Positions 54,121-64,000 of a DNA stretch of 64,000 nt are shown here, in pieces (the first letter of the stretch is position 1; each line of letters starts with the position of its first letter). Location of the stretch: assembly GCA_037179385.1 (NCBI GenBank), contig CM074181.1, positions 50,612,394 through 50,676,393 on the forward strand, written 5' to 3'. The notes under the pieces are model-generated. The model worked only from the letters and a program-made list of their open reading frames with translations. It had not been told where the DNA came from and did no database searches. This DNA comes from Holothuria scabra. Lineage: Eukaryota; Echinodermata; Holothuroidea; Aspidochirotida; Holothuriidae. A program made the position numbers and the translations under genes.

Positions 54121-55117
54121 TATAAGGCCGTAGAAGAAAATATTTTGAAATGCTATTTTCTCCTAGATGCATTGCAAAATTGTCTTCATAATTGGTCAAA
54201 AGGATGACTGGCATGTGCGAATTATAATTTTCTCGTTCAATTTGGGATGGAAAATAACTGTGACACCTTTTTGACCAATTTTGTGCCACCCCTTTAGTGT
54301 CACAAATTCAGCTTACTATATGTTTCCCACTGAGCTGCACTCCCCTTGAAACTGTCCGTGTGCAAGCACCAAGTCATATGACACTGCTTCTACTAAAACT
54401 AACTTTGCTTGTGGAAGGGATGAAGAGGGTCAGATTTCTTTTATTGTGTTCAGAGAGGAAACTTTTGCTTATTACTGTGTTATCACAGCCCATTAAACTT
54501 GCCTTCTGCCTTGCTGATTACTAACTAAATTTACTTTTTCCATAAAAGTAGTAAGCAAGGCAGTAAGGGCTAATCATTTTACCTGAGAGAAATTAAAGCA
54601 TTCTTAATTGTGGGGTATATCTGTTCAAGAAATAACAGCCGCGTATGACAAGTACAGTCCCTGTAGTGATTAGAATATCCATTGCATGGGGAGTGATTTT
54701 CTTGGCATTGGAAGTCATCACTGTGCAGTAATTCAACAGGTTTGAGCTTCAGCACCTATGGGTGCTCTAGTTTCTAGTGTCTACCTAACGTAAAATGCCC
54801 TGAATGGGTGGGGGGGGGGGGATACGGTGAGTGGTAATGCGTGATAGCAACATTGAAGCCCGGTTCTCTATTCCATCCCCAGAATCCAAGTGAGGGGTTA
54901 TCACAATTCCTAGATTTTAATAATTACATTTTTACCTCTACCCCCGAAAAATCAGTAGTTGACTCCAACTCTGGGAGCAATATTAGCCCACAACTCACAA
55001 AAATGGCAGTTGACATTTTCAATCCTGGTATGAGCATCTTCGTCTGTGTGGAAAACCCCCATTTCCAATTCAAAATTATGTAAAACGGATGGAAAACTGT
55101 CAAATTATGGCTAACAT

Positions 55118-55272
55118 AAGAATTTCATATCCGCCATTTTGAATTTTTGGCGGCCATCTTGAATTTTCACCTTTCCTCTGCATAGATTTTTCTAGACTTT
55201 TTATATTTTATTCTAGGGACTTTTCTGATACAGAAATCGAAGAGAAACCTTCTGTTGCAATTTGTGGTGGGT
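55118..55272 (-). repeat. Right arm of a distant inverted repeat
   Basis: On the minus strand: CCCACCACAAATTGCAACAG, AAGTCTAGAAAAATCTATGC, AAGATGGCCGCCAAAAATTC. It pairs with 50543-50695. Confidence 0.8.
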
Positions 55273-55289
55273 TGGGCCCCAAATCGTGG

Positions 55290-55690
55290 TAGATTTACTG
55301 GCCTATCTTGCAAATAAATGTTTTGGCAAAAGTAATGTCTCCAGATACATTTATATTGCAAACTTCTTTCTCTTGAAAATATATTTCTGGTTGGAAGAAT
55401 ATTTTTGTTGCAAATATAATTTTGTGGCGAACATGGTAACTTTTTCAAGAAAGATATATTTTCTTGCAAATATGATATTTTGGTGTAAACATAATTTTTC
55501 TTTACTAATATATTTCAAGTGTTGGAAATAAATATTCTTCTAAATATATATTTTAGAGCAAACATATGCCTATATTTTTGTTGGGAATATATTTAATTGC
55601 AAATATATATCTTGTTAAGAACATACTCTTTCTACAATTGTATTTTTATTTCAAATTTGTTTTCAAATATAGGCCTAATGTTTGAAGCTA
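55290..55690 (+). repeat. AT-rich degenerate tandem repeat
   Basis: Repeated GCAAATATATNTTTTTGTTG-like words at irregular spacing of about 25-35 bp, probably an old short tandem array. Confidence 0.5.
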
Positions 55691-55796
55691 CTAAATAAAT
55701 ATCGTGTTTTGTCACATAAATAGTTCAGTTTTGATTATGTTTGGGTTGGTAATATTCCCCTTTCTCGCGCCTAAAAATCACAACATTTTTCATATT

Positions 55797-55846
55797 GGGG
55801 ACGAGTTGGTTTGGGGACGAGTTGGCTTGGGGACGACTTGGCCTGC
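55797..55846 (-). repeat. Minisatellite of about 17 bp, right copy (inverted)
   Basis: Three copies of GGGGACGAGTTGGYTTG, ending GGGGACGACTTGGCC, the reverse complement of the left copy's edge. Confidence 0.85.
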
Positions 55847-56524
55847 TACGCATACAGCATACCGAACATAGCAAAGTCTTGCTGCAACTGCATACACGCA
55901 CATGGGACACACGTGAAAACACCTTGCACCTACATTATGGTGGCTTATTGGGGCCACGGAAATCTCTTCGTGAAATCCAAAATTTCCACATTTTTTAATG
56001 AAGTCAAACTTCCGAGTTTCAAAGAGTTTTTCTCTTTGCCTTTCCCTATAAGCAACCGTAATATTGTTCTTGTGACTCTCCATGCCCCAAAAGGCAAGGA
56101 TCCAGTCTCCCGGCTTACCTGCCACTCAGGCAGCACATTTCTTGTTCAGTCATATGGTTTTGGAAGCTGGTGTAAGCTGAGAAAACAGTCTGCTCAGCGC
56201 GGTACCCGGCGCGCCCTTCGGCCGCAAAAGTATCGGGTCACAAACCCTGAAATCATAACTACGTCGAATTAAATTGACACGTTTCTGGTTATTTTATTGG
56301 GTAAAACTGTCAGATGTGGACTGAAATCGAAATTGGCATTTGTCAGTTTCTCGAACTCTCATTGGCTAATTAGCGTCACATGTTTGTCCAAGACTTGCGA
56401 TTGGACAAACTGTCAAATATGATCTGATCCCGACGTATGTCAGTTTAACTTGATATATGTTCGATTTCAGTCTTTGACATCCGACGAAAGTGTCCAATTA
56501 TAGCGGTGGTAAAAAGCATCTGGT

Positions 56525-56825
56525 GCCCAGGTAGCATTCCAATATGGGACCCTTACGGGCCCCATATCTTGGCCCTTAAAGGGCCCATATGGGTTTGCAC
56601 CCGGGATTAATAAGGGGCCTATATGGGTCCCTTATTGATCCATATGGGATAGTTCTGGAGCCCATGTTAACAACTGAAATGTGGGGAAAATATGGGTCAA
56701 CCCTGTAATATCCCTCAGGCATGTGGGTTACCCATATGGGCCCCTTATTAAAAGCGGGTGCGAAATTTAATGGGCCCCATATGGGTTCCCCCCATGAACC
56801 ACCCATGTTCAGCTTTCAGGACTAT
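56525..56825. repeat. Repeat built of CCATATGGG palindromic words
   Basis: At least eight CATATGGG/CCCATATG or near-matching words in 300 bp, with GGGCCC and TTATTAA words between. It resembles the foldback design at 45851 but without clear termini. Confidence 0.6.
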
Positions 56826-57123
56826 TCCTGTAATATTAAAAATATTGCACCATGTTGCATTTAAGCTCCTTGGAAAAGCCAAAGAATTTTCAAAGGGAAA
56901 AGGAAAACCCTCTCCCTTAGACCCCTTCCCCTACCGGCAGTCACTCAACATACTGCATGCCCCTTCCCCTTCACAGAAAAATTGCTTGCTTCACTGAACC
57001 TCACCTTGTGACCTCACGTTTATAAACTCGTAGACTGAGTTTACTTTTCAAAATGAATAGGCTAATCATTGAGGAAAAACGTATTCATGTAATGAGTCCA
57101 CACACTCCATCTATAAGGGCTGG

Positions 57124-57409
57124 AAGGCCCAAATCTCTCACCAATTCTTCTAAACTTCTTATTTATGCCCCTCCCACAATTGTCTAATATTAATCCTCTT
57201 TCAGTCGCAATCTCAGTTCATTGCTTCAGTGTGACTATAAAAGAGCAATGTGTATAAACAAAACACTCACAATACAGTTCATGCTGTGTATTATAAGCTC
57301 TAATACTCTGCATTGTTTGAACTAGCTGCCAATCACAGAACTGAGACAATAGGTAATTTTTGTAGACTACTACGATTATTGTATGTTGGGGTGAAAGGAC
57401 AGGCCCGTT
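57124..57409. mobile_element. TTAA-family MITE 1, copy 4
   Basis: Start AAGGCCCAAATCTCTCACC and end GGGGTGAAAGGACAGGCCCG; interior TACTCTGCATTGTTTGAACT and CCCCTCCCACAATTGTCTAA shared with the copies at 5542 and 25792. The flanking TTAA sites are lost. Confidence 0.7.
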
Positions 57410-57473
57410 ATCTTTATTATGTGAGGTAATATCTGAAGCAGCTGTTCGTCACCAGAGGTTTGAAACCATTTAT

Positions 57474-57955
57474 GCACGGGCTCACCGAAATTGATGTAGT
57501 AAAAGTACACGTTCAGTCATGTACTAACTGCTTACGATCATGTACTGATTTCATACGTTCATGTACTGATTTCATACGTACATGTACTGATTTCATACGA
57601 TCATGTACTGAATGTCAGTACATGGTCGTAAGAAATCAGTACATGATCGTAAGCAGTTAGTACATGAACGTGTACTTTTACTACATCAAATTCGGTGAGC
57701 CTTTTGGCCCACTCTGTATGGCGTGCGGAAGATACAAATATAACATGATGATCTTACGTTTTTAACATGTACAACGTACCATTGAACATGATGAACTTAT
57801 GGTTTTAGTACATGATGGTGTAAATTTACATCATAATCACATGAAGTTAGTACATCATCGTATATTTTTGGTACATGAACGTGTAATTTTAGTACATGAA
57901 CGTGTATTTTTAGAACATCATCATATTTGGTGAGCCTTTTGGCGTGCCATACTTT
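57474..57955. mobile_element. Long palindrome with CATGTACTGATTTCATACGT subrepeats
   Basis: Left arm 57478 to about 57610 (GGCTCACCGAAATTGATGTA, GTACACGTTCAGTCATGTAC and four CATGTACTGATTTCATACG subrepeats) pairs with a right arm ending near 57702 at GGTGAGCCTTTTGGCC. A second right-end-like GGTGAGCCTTTTGGCGTGCC follows at about 57930 after further GTACATGAACGTGTA repeats. It is probably a foldback transposon whose subterminal repeats have expanded. Confidence 0.75.
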
Positions 57956-57989
57956 TGGGCACCGGAACACCCCCTGTCTATCCGTTAAA

Positions 57990-58560
57990 TTAATTTGGCA
58001 ATTGGAAACGTCCCAGCATTTGTTTTGACCTTTGCCCGAATATTTGACCATTTCGGGCAAAGTTTTGAAAGACTACAGTGTGAAGTTGGGATGGTGAAAA
58101 CCCTTTTTCCACATTCTACATAAATGTGTCGCAGATCATTTTTATTTTCCATGAGAATTGTACTTTAAATATAGCGTCTTCTGTTTTTCGGCAAAGTTTT
58201 GAAGCTATTAAGATAATCGGCCATTTCGGGTATTGTGTTTCACAGGATTTAAAAACAGTTCCAAGAATAATTGTTTCTTTTAAGCAACAGGCTTCCCAAA
58301 TGTGTCGCGATTTTTTTTCATCTCTTAACCTTTCGTAACTATGTTACCCTTACTATGATACTTTTCCATTTTCGGGTAAATGCTTGAGAGAATTTGGATA
58401 TTCGACAATTTCGGGCGTTGTGTTGTGATTATCTGTGAAGTAACGGTCATAGCTTTTTGAGCTAATAGACCCAAATATTCTGCCCACAACACCAAGTATG
58501 ATTTTGGAACGATTTTGTGGATCCCCAGGAATTGTAAAATTCCCTACATGGGGTAAAAGC
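57990..58560 (+). repeat. Degenerate repeat with ATTTCGGG words
   Basis: GACCATTTCGGGCAAAG, GGCCATTTCGGGTATTG and GACAATTTCGGGCGTTG occur about 170-185 bp apart, each near GCAAAGTTTTGAA- or GTGTTTCAC-like words. Three decayed units. Confidence 0.45.
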
Positions 58561-58799
58561 ATGTCAGATGCTAGGAGCACACTTTAATCCACACCAAGGT
58601 AGCCAATTTTAGCCACTCGAAATCTGCTAGAAAATTATCCATCCTGAAACCCGACGAGCAAAAAGTCAAGAGATTCCGAAGATATGAAGCTTGTCATAGT
58701 CTACCTGAATTTATTCCGAAATTCAGAGTGGGGCCCAATTGCAAAATATCACGAAACTGTTTGAAGGGCAAAATAAACTCTCTTACAGGTTATCGTTAA

Positions 58800-59035
58800 T
58801 GTGGGGGACTGCAGGGGGCGAAGCCCCGGAAGCTTTGCAACTTTTGCACTCTGAAAAGTAATATTTGAGTCAAAGAGAAGCCGAAATGTAATAAAAGCAA
58901 CTTAAATTTTTTTAATTACTTTTGAAAAATTTATTTTGCGACATTCAGTTATTGGGGGGCCATACCCCCCAAAATCTCATAAAAAGATTATTGGGGGGCC
59001 AGGCCCCCACCTGGCCCCCCGCTTTTGCCGCCTAT
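58800..59035. repeat. Repeat fragment with GGGCGAAGCCCCGGAAGCT
   Basis: The word matches AGCGAAGCCCCCGGAAGCTC at 47188-47207. Two copies of TTATTGGGGGGCCA follow at about 58950 and 58989. It is probably transposon debris of unknown class. Confidence 0.5.
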
Positions 59036-59039
59036 GTTT

Positions 59040-60625
59040 TATTCAAAGTATTTCTCCAGATGTTGAGGGCAGCAGAGTGTATATCACTTCCCCACATTGA
59101 CAAGAATTGCCCTTTAGCTTTGTTTTACAGATTGTTGTGTTGACCTTTTTCGTAGGGATATATGACCTCCCTGTAGGGAATGCAAAGTTTGTTAAGTTCT
59201 CATGCTACTAATGAGATCGAGTTCTGATAATATGGAAATGTTACTGGTTGTAAAGTTTAAAGAAAAACAAAAGACTGTTCATTAATGTGGGGATATGATG
59301 TCATAATGTGCTTGTTTTAAGTTCATTTTTTGTTGAAAATGTGACAATTTTACCCAGTCAGGCTGATCTTGAGAAACACATACAGATTTCAATGTAAATT
59401 TCTCCGAAATGCGTAAAATAAATACCCTCCCCCCCCCCCCCGACATATCAAAACTTCACGTGACCTTAAACCCTTCTTTCAAATAAGTCAAAAGTTACTG
59501 GAATATGTCGCTCGCCTCAAGCTTTTTTGAAGCAACAGCTAAATTTCACATTGCTTTTCTTTTTTTTCCATGCAGATTGTTTTCATAACGTTTTTCAGGA
59601 CTTCAGTATTGCAAATATTCAAGGTAAATCAAGCCGTTACTTTTTGTAAATTTCTACTCCACGGAGCAGACTCGGTTTGTCCAACCCCTCTTTAAGACTT
59701 CACAAACCCGGCACCGATATGACTGATCGAGGAATATGCCACACAGTCTGCTACGCAGGCTAGTAAATTTCACGATCGAGGAGGCAAAATATTATCATGA
59801 TTCTCAAGAACCAATGATAAAACAGATATGACAGTCTACTGAACTAATTCAGCTCACGAAATACTCTTCCTTTGAAAATAAGGAGTGTGAACGATTAAGA
59901 TGCATGGAATAAGTTTGATTTAAATATTTCTTTTAAATAGTTAATTAAGTAGAATTTCTGTTGAGTGACTGACTCATGCATAATACAACCACGTTTCTTA
60001 TATTGCTGAACGTAGTTTACATACAGAATATTTTGGTACGGTTTAGTAATGTTAAACTTGTGCACGATTTTCCATAACTTCATGTCGGGCCTCGTCACTA
60101 TAGGGTAGCCTGCATGTATCCGACCACCACCCCCAACTCCAGATCTTCCGTAGTCTGACTGCACAGTATTCGACATCCCCATTTTATATGTAATTCTCCT
60201 TGCCACAAGCGAAAGTACCAACCTTTTTATTTCTTAAGTTCGAATGATGAAATCTCTCTATCTTACGAAACAGTCTCTGAGAACTATGTGTGTGCCCAAT
60301 AGGTGCTGTGTAAAAATGCATGTAATGTTACATTTGGCATAATTAAAGATTACAGAAGAAAAAATGAAGAAATACAAAAAAAATTAATGAAAAGTGTTAT
60401 CAATACTTGGCACTTACAGGTGAAAAAGGAGGCAAATTAGGTCGACATTGGCCCCGCAAACAGCCGATATATACATTACACAATCATAAAATTGTTTATC
60501 TCTCGATCTGTGCCCTCCACACCATGCTGACGTCTTTCAAAATGTCATCAAAGCAAAACCCAAATCGTGTATGTTTTCCTTTATTGTGGATAAACCTATA
60601 TGTAAGCTGAGTTTATACCGGTATT
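59040..60625. other. No confident gene
   Basis: AT-rich sequence with a poly-C tract near 59430. One minus-strand reading frame near 59968-60182 is discussed in the findings. Confidence 0.4.
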
Positions 60626-60629
60626 TCTC

Positions 60630-60720
60630 CAGAAACATGGAAAACACTGGGAAAAGGGCCGTGGCCGGCTCGACTTGAACCAATTGCAGTGGTTGGAAAC
60701 TGGGCCGTAAAACTCCAAAG
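60630..60720 (+). repeat. Truncated SINE copy
   Basis: GGCCGTGGCCGGCTCGACTTGAACCA, GGTTGGAAACTGGGCCGTAA, AACTCC: the 3' part of the SINE seen at 31365 and 42450. Confidence 0.65.
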
Positions 60721-60946
60721 ACAAAAACTCTAATTGCCCAACCTAACCTTATCAGAAACTATAAGACATATAAAGAGCGCATGTAGATACGGTAGTCATG
60801 AAGAACGTTGTGTGCTGTCCACTAATATGAGTTGGTAAAATTAGTCTTCAAAAACTGAGACAGATTTCCTGAACTATCTTGTAACAGGTTCCAGGAATTC
60901 TCTCAGGCATGTGGTTCATTCCATAAATAAGGATGCAAATGGTTTT

Positions 60947-61145
60947 TGGTGTCCCATTTACATTTGATATTTTCTTACAGCAGATTTTGTACATGAAGAT
61001 TTACATTTAATCTTCCAATAATAACTTAAGGTACATCTATCTGTTGGTACCTGTTCAACAATGTTCAACGAAACATTTTTATTTTTGCATTTAGATTTTA
61101 TGTTACAATATACTGTCATGTTTCACGTCAAAATGGGACACGGCA
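60947..61145. mobile_element. Possible MITE with GTGTCCCATTT ends
   Basis: GGTGTCCCATTTACATTTGA at the left and the inverse of a right end reading CGTGTCCCATTTTGACGTGA. Similar GTGTCCC words plus GTGAAACA occur at about 62790 and 63150. Boundaries are approximate. Confidence 0.4.
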
Positions 61146-61227
61146 GAGCTAAGACATGAAAAAATCAAATGGCACTGCCAGCTTTTTATTTTGAAGTGTG
61201 TGGGATAATTTATTAGCCGATGCTTGA

Positions 61228-61802
61228 TTCAAGTGCACCTCAAGTCAACCAATTCATAAATACATATTTAAGAGCATGAAAAATGAATTTCAACAGTCCA
61301 ACTCCCATCTTCATAGGACATTCCTAAGCTGAGATACAAAATGTTGAAGTTTATTCACTTAAAACAAATTGGTCAATTGCGTAATAATTTGTAACTTTCT
61401 TGTTGTACGACTCACATAACCTGCTTTGTTTCCCTTTGAAATTAGAAATGTTTTTTTGACCTTGAACACTTCCTGTTTGTTTGCATAACATGTTGCACAG
61501 GGAGGATTCCATTAATTACATCACCTCTTACACTTAAAGTAAGAATGATATCACACCTTGGTACAAGGGTGCAGTAACTTTAAGAAAAACAAAGAAATAC
61601 AAAGATTGTAATTTGAGTAGTACAACAATGACATCACAAATTATTGCGCAATATACCATTTTCAGTTGAGTGAATAAAATTCAACTGAACAATTTATATC
61701 TCAGCTTTGGAATGTGCTTTGGAGATGGGAGTTGGACTGTTCGAATTCATTTCTCATGCTCTTTTACATATTTTTGGGATTTTTTTAATAGAGGTACACT
61801 TT
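61228..61802. mobile_element. Foldback element with arms of about 130 bp
   Basis: The left arm (AAGTGCACCTC, AAGAGCATGAAAAATGAATT, CAACAGTCCAACTCCCATCT, AAGCTGAGATA) matches the inverse of the right arm (AAGTGTACCTC, AAGAGCATGAGAAATGAATT, GAACAGTCCAACTCCCATCT, AAGCTGAGATA). It has no coding capacity. A decayed relative is at 16935-18035. Confidence 0.8.
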
Positions 61803-61934
61803 AATGTTTTGCATTACTACAATGTAGGTAAGTTATGTAATTTTCTCGTAATAATGTGGCCGTTTAAATGCTTAACTGAGCAAGTACATTGGAGTAGAGT
61901 TCATGGGTTAATTCACGTGGATTCACCTTGAAGA

Positions 61935-62765
61935 ATTCAACTTGGAAGAAGAGCCACCCTCATCTGGAAATTTTCTCCGTCTAGAGGCTGGCAAACTGTA
62001 CCGATAGGAGGCCAAAGGCCCTTGATGGTCATATTCAGCTGCAATTTGTATTTAAAAGTATTGATGTTGCGTGCCTCAATCACTTCTTCCGGTAATTTGT
62101 TCCACTGCTTCCAAATTCTGTTAAAATAAGTGCTGCGTCTAGTTTCCAATCTGGCATTTTGGTCTAATTTTCAGTGAGTTTTCCCTTGCCGTCTCATTCC
62201 AATAACTTCAATCATCCCCTACAAATCTATTGAAATGTTTTGATTAATGATATTATAAAAAGTAACCAGATCCTGTCTAGCATGTCTCTGTTCTAATGAC
62301 ATAAGGTTGAGCTCCCGTAATCTTTCCTTGTATGGTTTGTCTTTCATTCCAGGAATCAATCTGGTCATTCTCCTTTGCACACTTTCCATTAAATTAATGT
62401 CTTTTCTTAAATACGGTCTCCAAACCTCTATGACATAGTCCGTAGGTGGGATCTGACTAATGACTTGTACAATTTTATGAGCACTTCCCTGTCACAATTA
62501 ACAAAATTCCTCCTAATGATTCCGATTACTCTATTCGCTTTTTGCACCGATTCTGCACATTGCTTCCTGAATTTCATAGTTGTGCTTATATACACACCCA
62601 GATCTTTCTCTTCTTCCTTACTTTGTAGATTATTGCCATCCAATCCATTGCATAGGCGAATCTTGGGTTGTTGTATCCAAAACGTAATACTGAACATTTG
62701 CCCACATTAAATTTAATCCGGCCACTCTTTGTTCATATTATAAGCTTATCAATATCCTTGTGCAA
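61935..62765 (-). pseudogene. LINE reverse transcriptase, C-terminal fragment, broken
   Basis: Minus-strand reading frames match the end of a non-LTR retrotransposon polymerase of the CR1/Jockey type: KFNVGKCSVLRFG, then EEEKDLGVYIS and KANRVIGIIRRNF, then LYKSLVRSHL, and after a frame change VWRPY and the closing WNKLPEEVI segment. At least two frameshifts (near 62650 and 62445) and in-frame stops separate the pieces. Only the thumb and C-terminal region is present; the catalytic (F/Y)XDD part and the endonuclease are missing. It is a 5'-truncated dead copy. Confidence 0.85.
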
Positions 62766-63189
62766 TATGTCTCTATATCCGTGTAAACAAAAAACACAAT
62801 TTTGGTGTCCCACTTTATCTTTCACAAGTGAAACATGTTGTGTGGTTATAATGTGTGCACAAACAACTCTGGGATGCTACATTTTACCTTGTCACTTCAT
62901 ATTTTGCGTCTAGATTAGGAAAAGAATAGATTACTGAAGCATATGTAATTTTTGGAAAGACCCGAGTTCCCGTGTGTGAAATACTCAGTGGTGTCCCATA
63001 ATTCACAAGACCATAAAAATTGCAATAAAAAAAGTGTACATAGTATTGGCAACTGGTTGAAGTGTGCCAATGGTAATGAACAAAACATAACCTTAGAAGG
63101 AACTATATCCCTAAGCTGCATGATATTTTCCATAAAATTCTTTAAATTGGCTTTTGTGTCCCGCTTACACGTGAAACACAAAATGGTAT

Positions 63190-64000
63190 TTTACTTATTT
63201 TTTTTATTTTCGTGATGCGGCAAATTGGCCTTTCAGTGTAGCCTATTTACTGAGGAGTGATACAATCTTTCAGTTGGCATATAATTTCTTTTGCCTTTCC
63301 TATATATTTCAGTGTCAGTTTTTCCCCAAATGTCATAAATTGGGCCCTTATTTATGGAAGTAACCATATGCAAATAACTGTCACTCAGTTCGCAAGCCTA
63401 GGGCGAGATTTCCTTTACTTGAAACAGTCTCACGTGTGGTGTGTGTAGGCTACCGTAGTTTAAACATTCCGATCAGCTGTTTACAAGTGCATACAACGCG
63501 GGAAACATGAGTGAGGTGCTGTTTAGAAAAAAAGACTGTACACAATTTACAAAATATTGGTAAAGTGAATGCATGCCGCGTAACGTAGCCTGTATCGCGG
63601 ATCGATGCGAACGGCGGAGAGTAAATTTTTCACTGTACCGACAGATGTGGACGGTTTGTTCTGAAATTGATGTCCTCGATTGGAACAACTTCTGAGCACT
63701 GTTGGAACCAGCATCACACAGCTACAATTCTGGTAACTTTTGCCTTAAGACTATCTCTGCTTCCGAAGTTTCGAAGCCTCAAGTGAAGACTTTTAACGTT
63801 AGTAACACTAACAAGTTCAAGGCTTCAGCTGATTAGGCTACTACGTACAGTACTACTAGGCTAGTACTAGCCTATGTAAGTGTACCGTTGGCATAGGCTA
63901 GGCCAACTTAACGTTTGCCTAAGCAATTTCAAGCCTTGGGGAAGCTAGGGCCTAGGCTAAGTCTGACTCCGACTAAAGAGTGGCACTAGGCCTGTAGCTG
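63190..64000. other. Window end, no confident gene; possible promoter-like region
   Basis: CpG-containing sequence around 63490-63640 and a cluster of CTAGGCCTA/TAGGCTA words from 63830 on, similar to those near ACOX exon 1. A short ATG frame at 63507-63559 ends at a GTAAAG donor and could be a first coding exon; see findings. Confidence 0.3.

Noticed and set aside
55811..56272. 153-codon + strand ORF starting in the minisatellite
   Set aside because: Its start lies in GGGGACGAGTTGG repeats, and no domain or splice structure supports it.

Overview
The window is animal nuclear DNA. Its genes have many short GT-AG exons in AT-rich introns, and transposon debris fills most of the rest. Two conserved metazoan genes can be assembled exon by exon from the sequence. 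The repeat landscape (GATC-rich and TTAA-flanked miniature elements, hAT remnants, a satellite of about 145 bp, scattered TAGGCCTA-like words) suggests a marine invertebrate, perhaps an echinoderm or other ambulacrarian. The host is an inference: no species marker is present.

Left part (1-9.3 kb, + strand): the last four coding exons of porcupine (PORCN), the ER membrane-bound O-acyltransferase that palmitoleoylates Wnt proteins, at 3104-9298. Earlier exons lie outside the window, including the one expected to carry the catalytic His. A satellite array occupies 1 to about 1000, and the introns hold several miniature transposons, among them a piggyBac-like element at 6077-6327 and a hAT element with a perfect 8-bp target duplication at 7954-8123.

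Middle (9.3-20.3 kb): about 11 kb between the two convergent stop codons, with no recognisable gene, a second satellite array (15.36-16.11 kb) and a decayed foldback element.

Centre (20.3-49.8 kb, - strand): a complete peroxisomal acyl-CoA oxidase gene of 15 coding exons and 677 predicted residues, ending in the peroxisomal signal SKL and closest by eye to ACOX2. All exon phases join and all introns are GT-AG. Its introns carry hAT elements (27683-29136 has a perfect 8-bp target duplication), foldback elements, tRNA-derived SINE copies and a third satellite array of about 16 units in intron 5. Many satellite units contain AGGTCAAAGGTCA, a perfect DR1 nuclear-receptor site of the type through which vertebrate PPAR/RXR controls acyl-CoA oxidase genes. 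That coincidence is the most testable idea in the window.

Right part (49.8-64 kb): no confident gene. It holds a pair of inverted segments with minisatellites at their outer ends (50.0-55.9 kb), a tandem repeat of about 175 bp with ATGGCCG words, a long palindrome with 20-bp subrepeats (57.47-57.95 kb), a broken LINE reverse-transcriptase fragment (61.9-62.8 kb) and a foldback element (61.2-61.8 kb).

The two genes share no obvious pathway: PORCN serves Wnt secretion in the ER, ACOX serves peroxisomal beta-oxidation. Their proximity looks like ordinary convergent neighbourhood.
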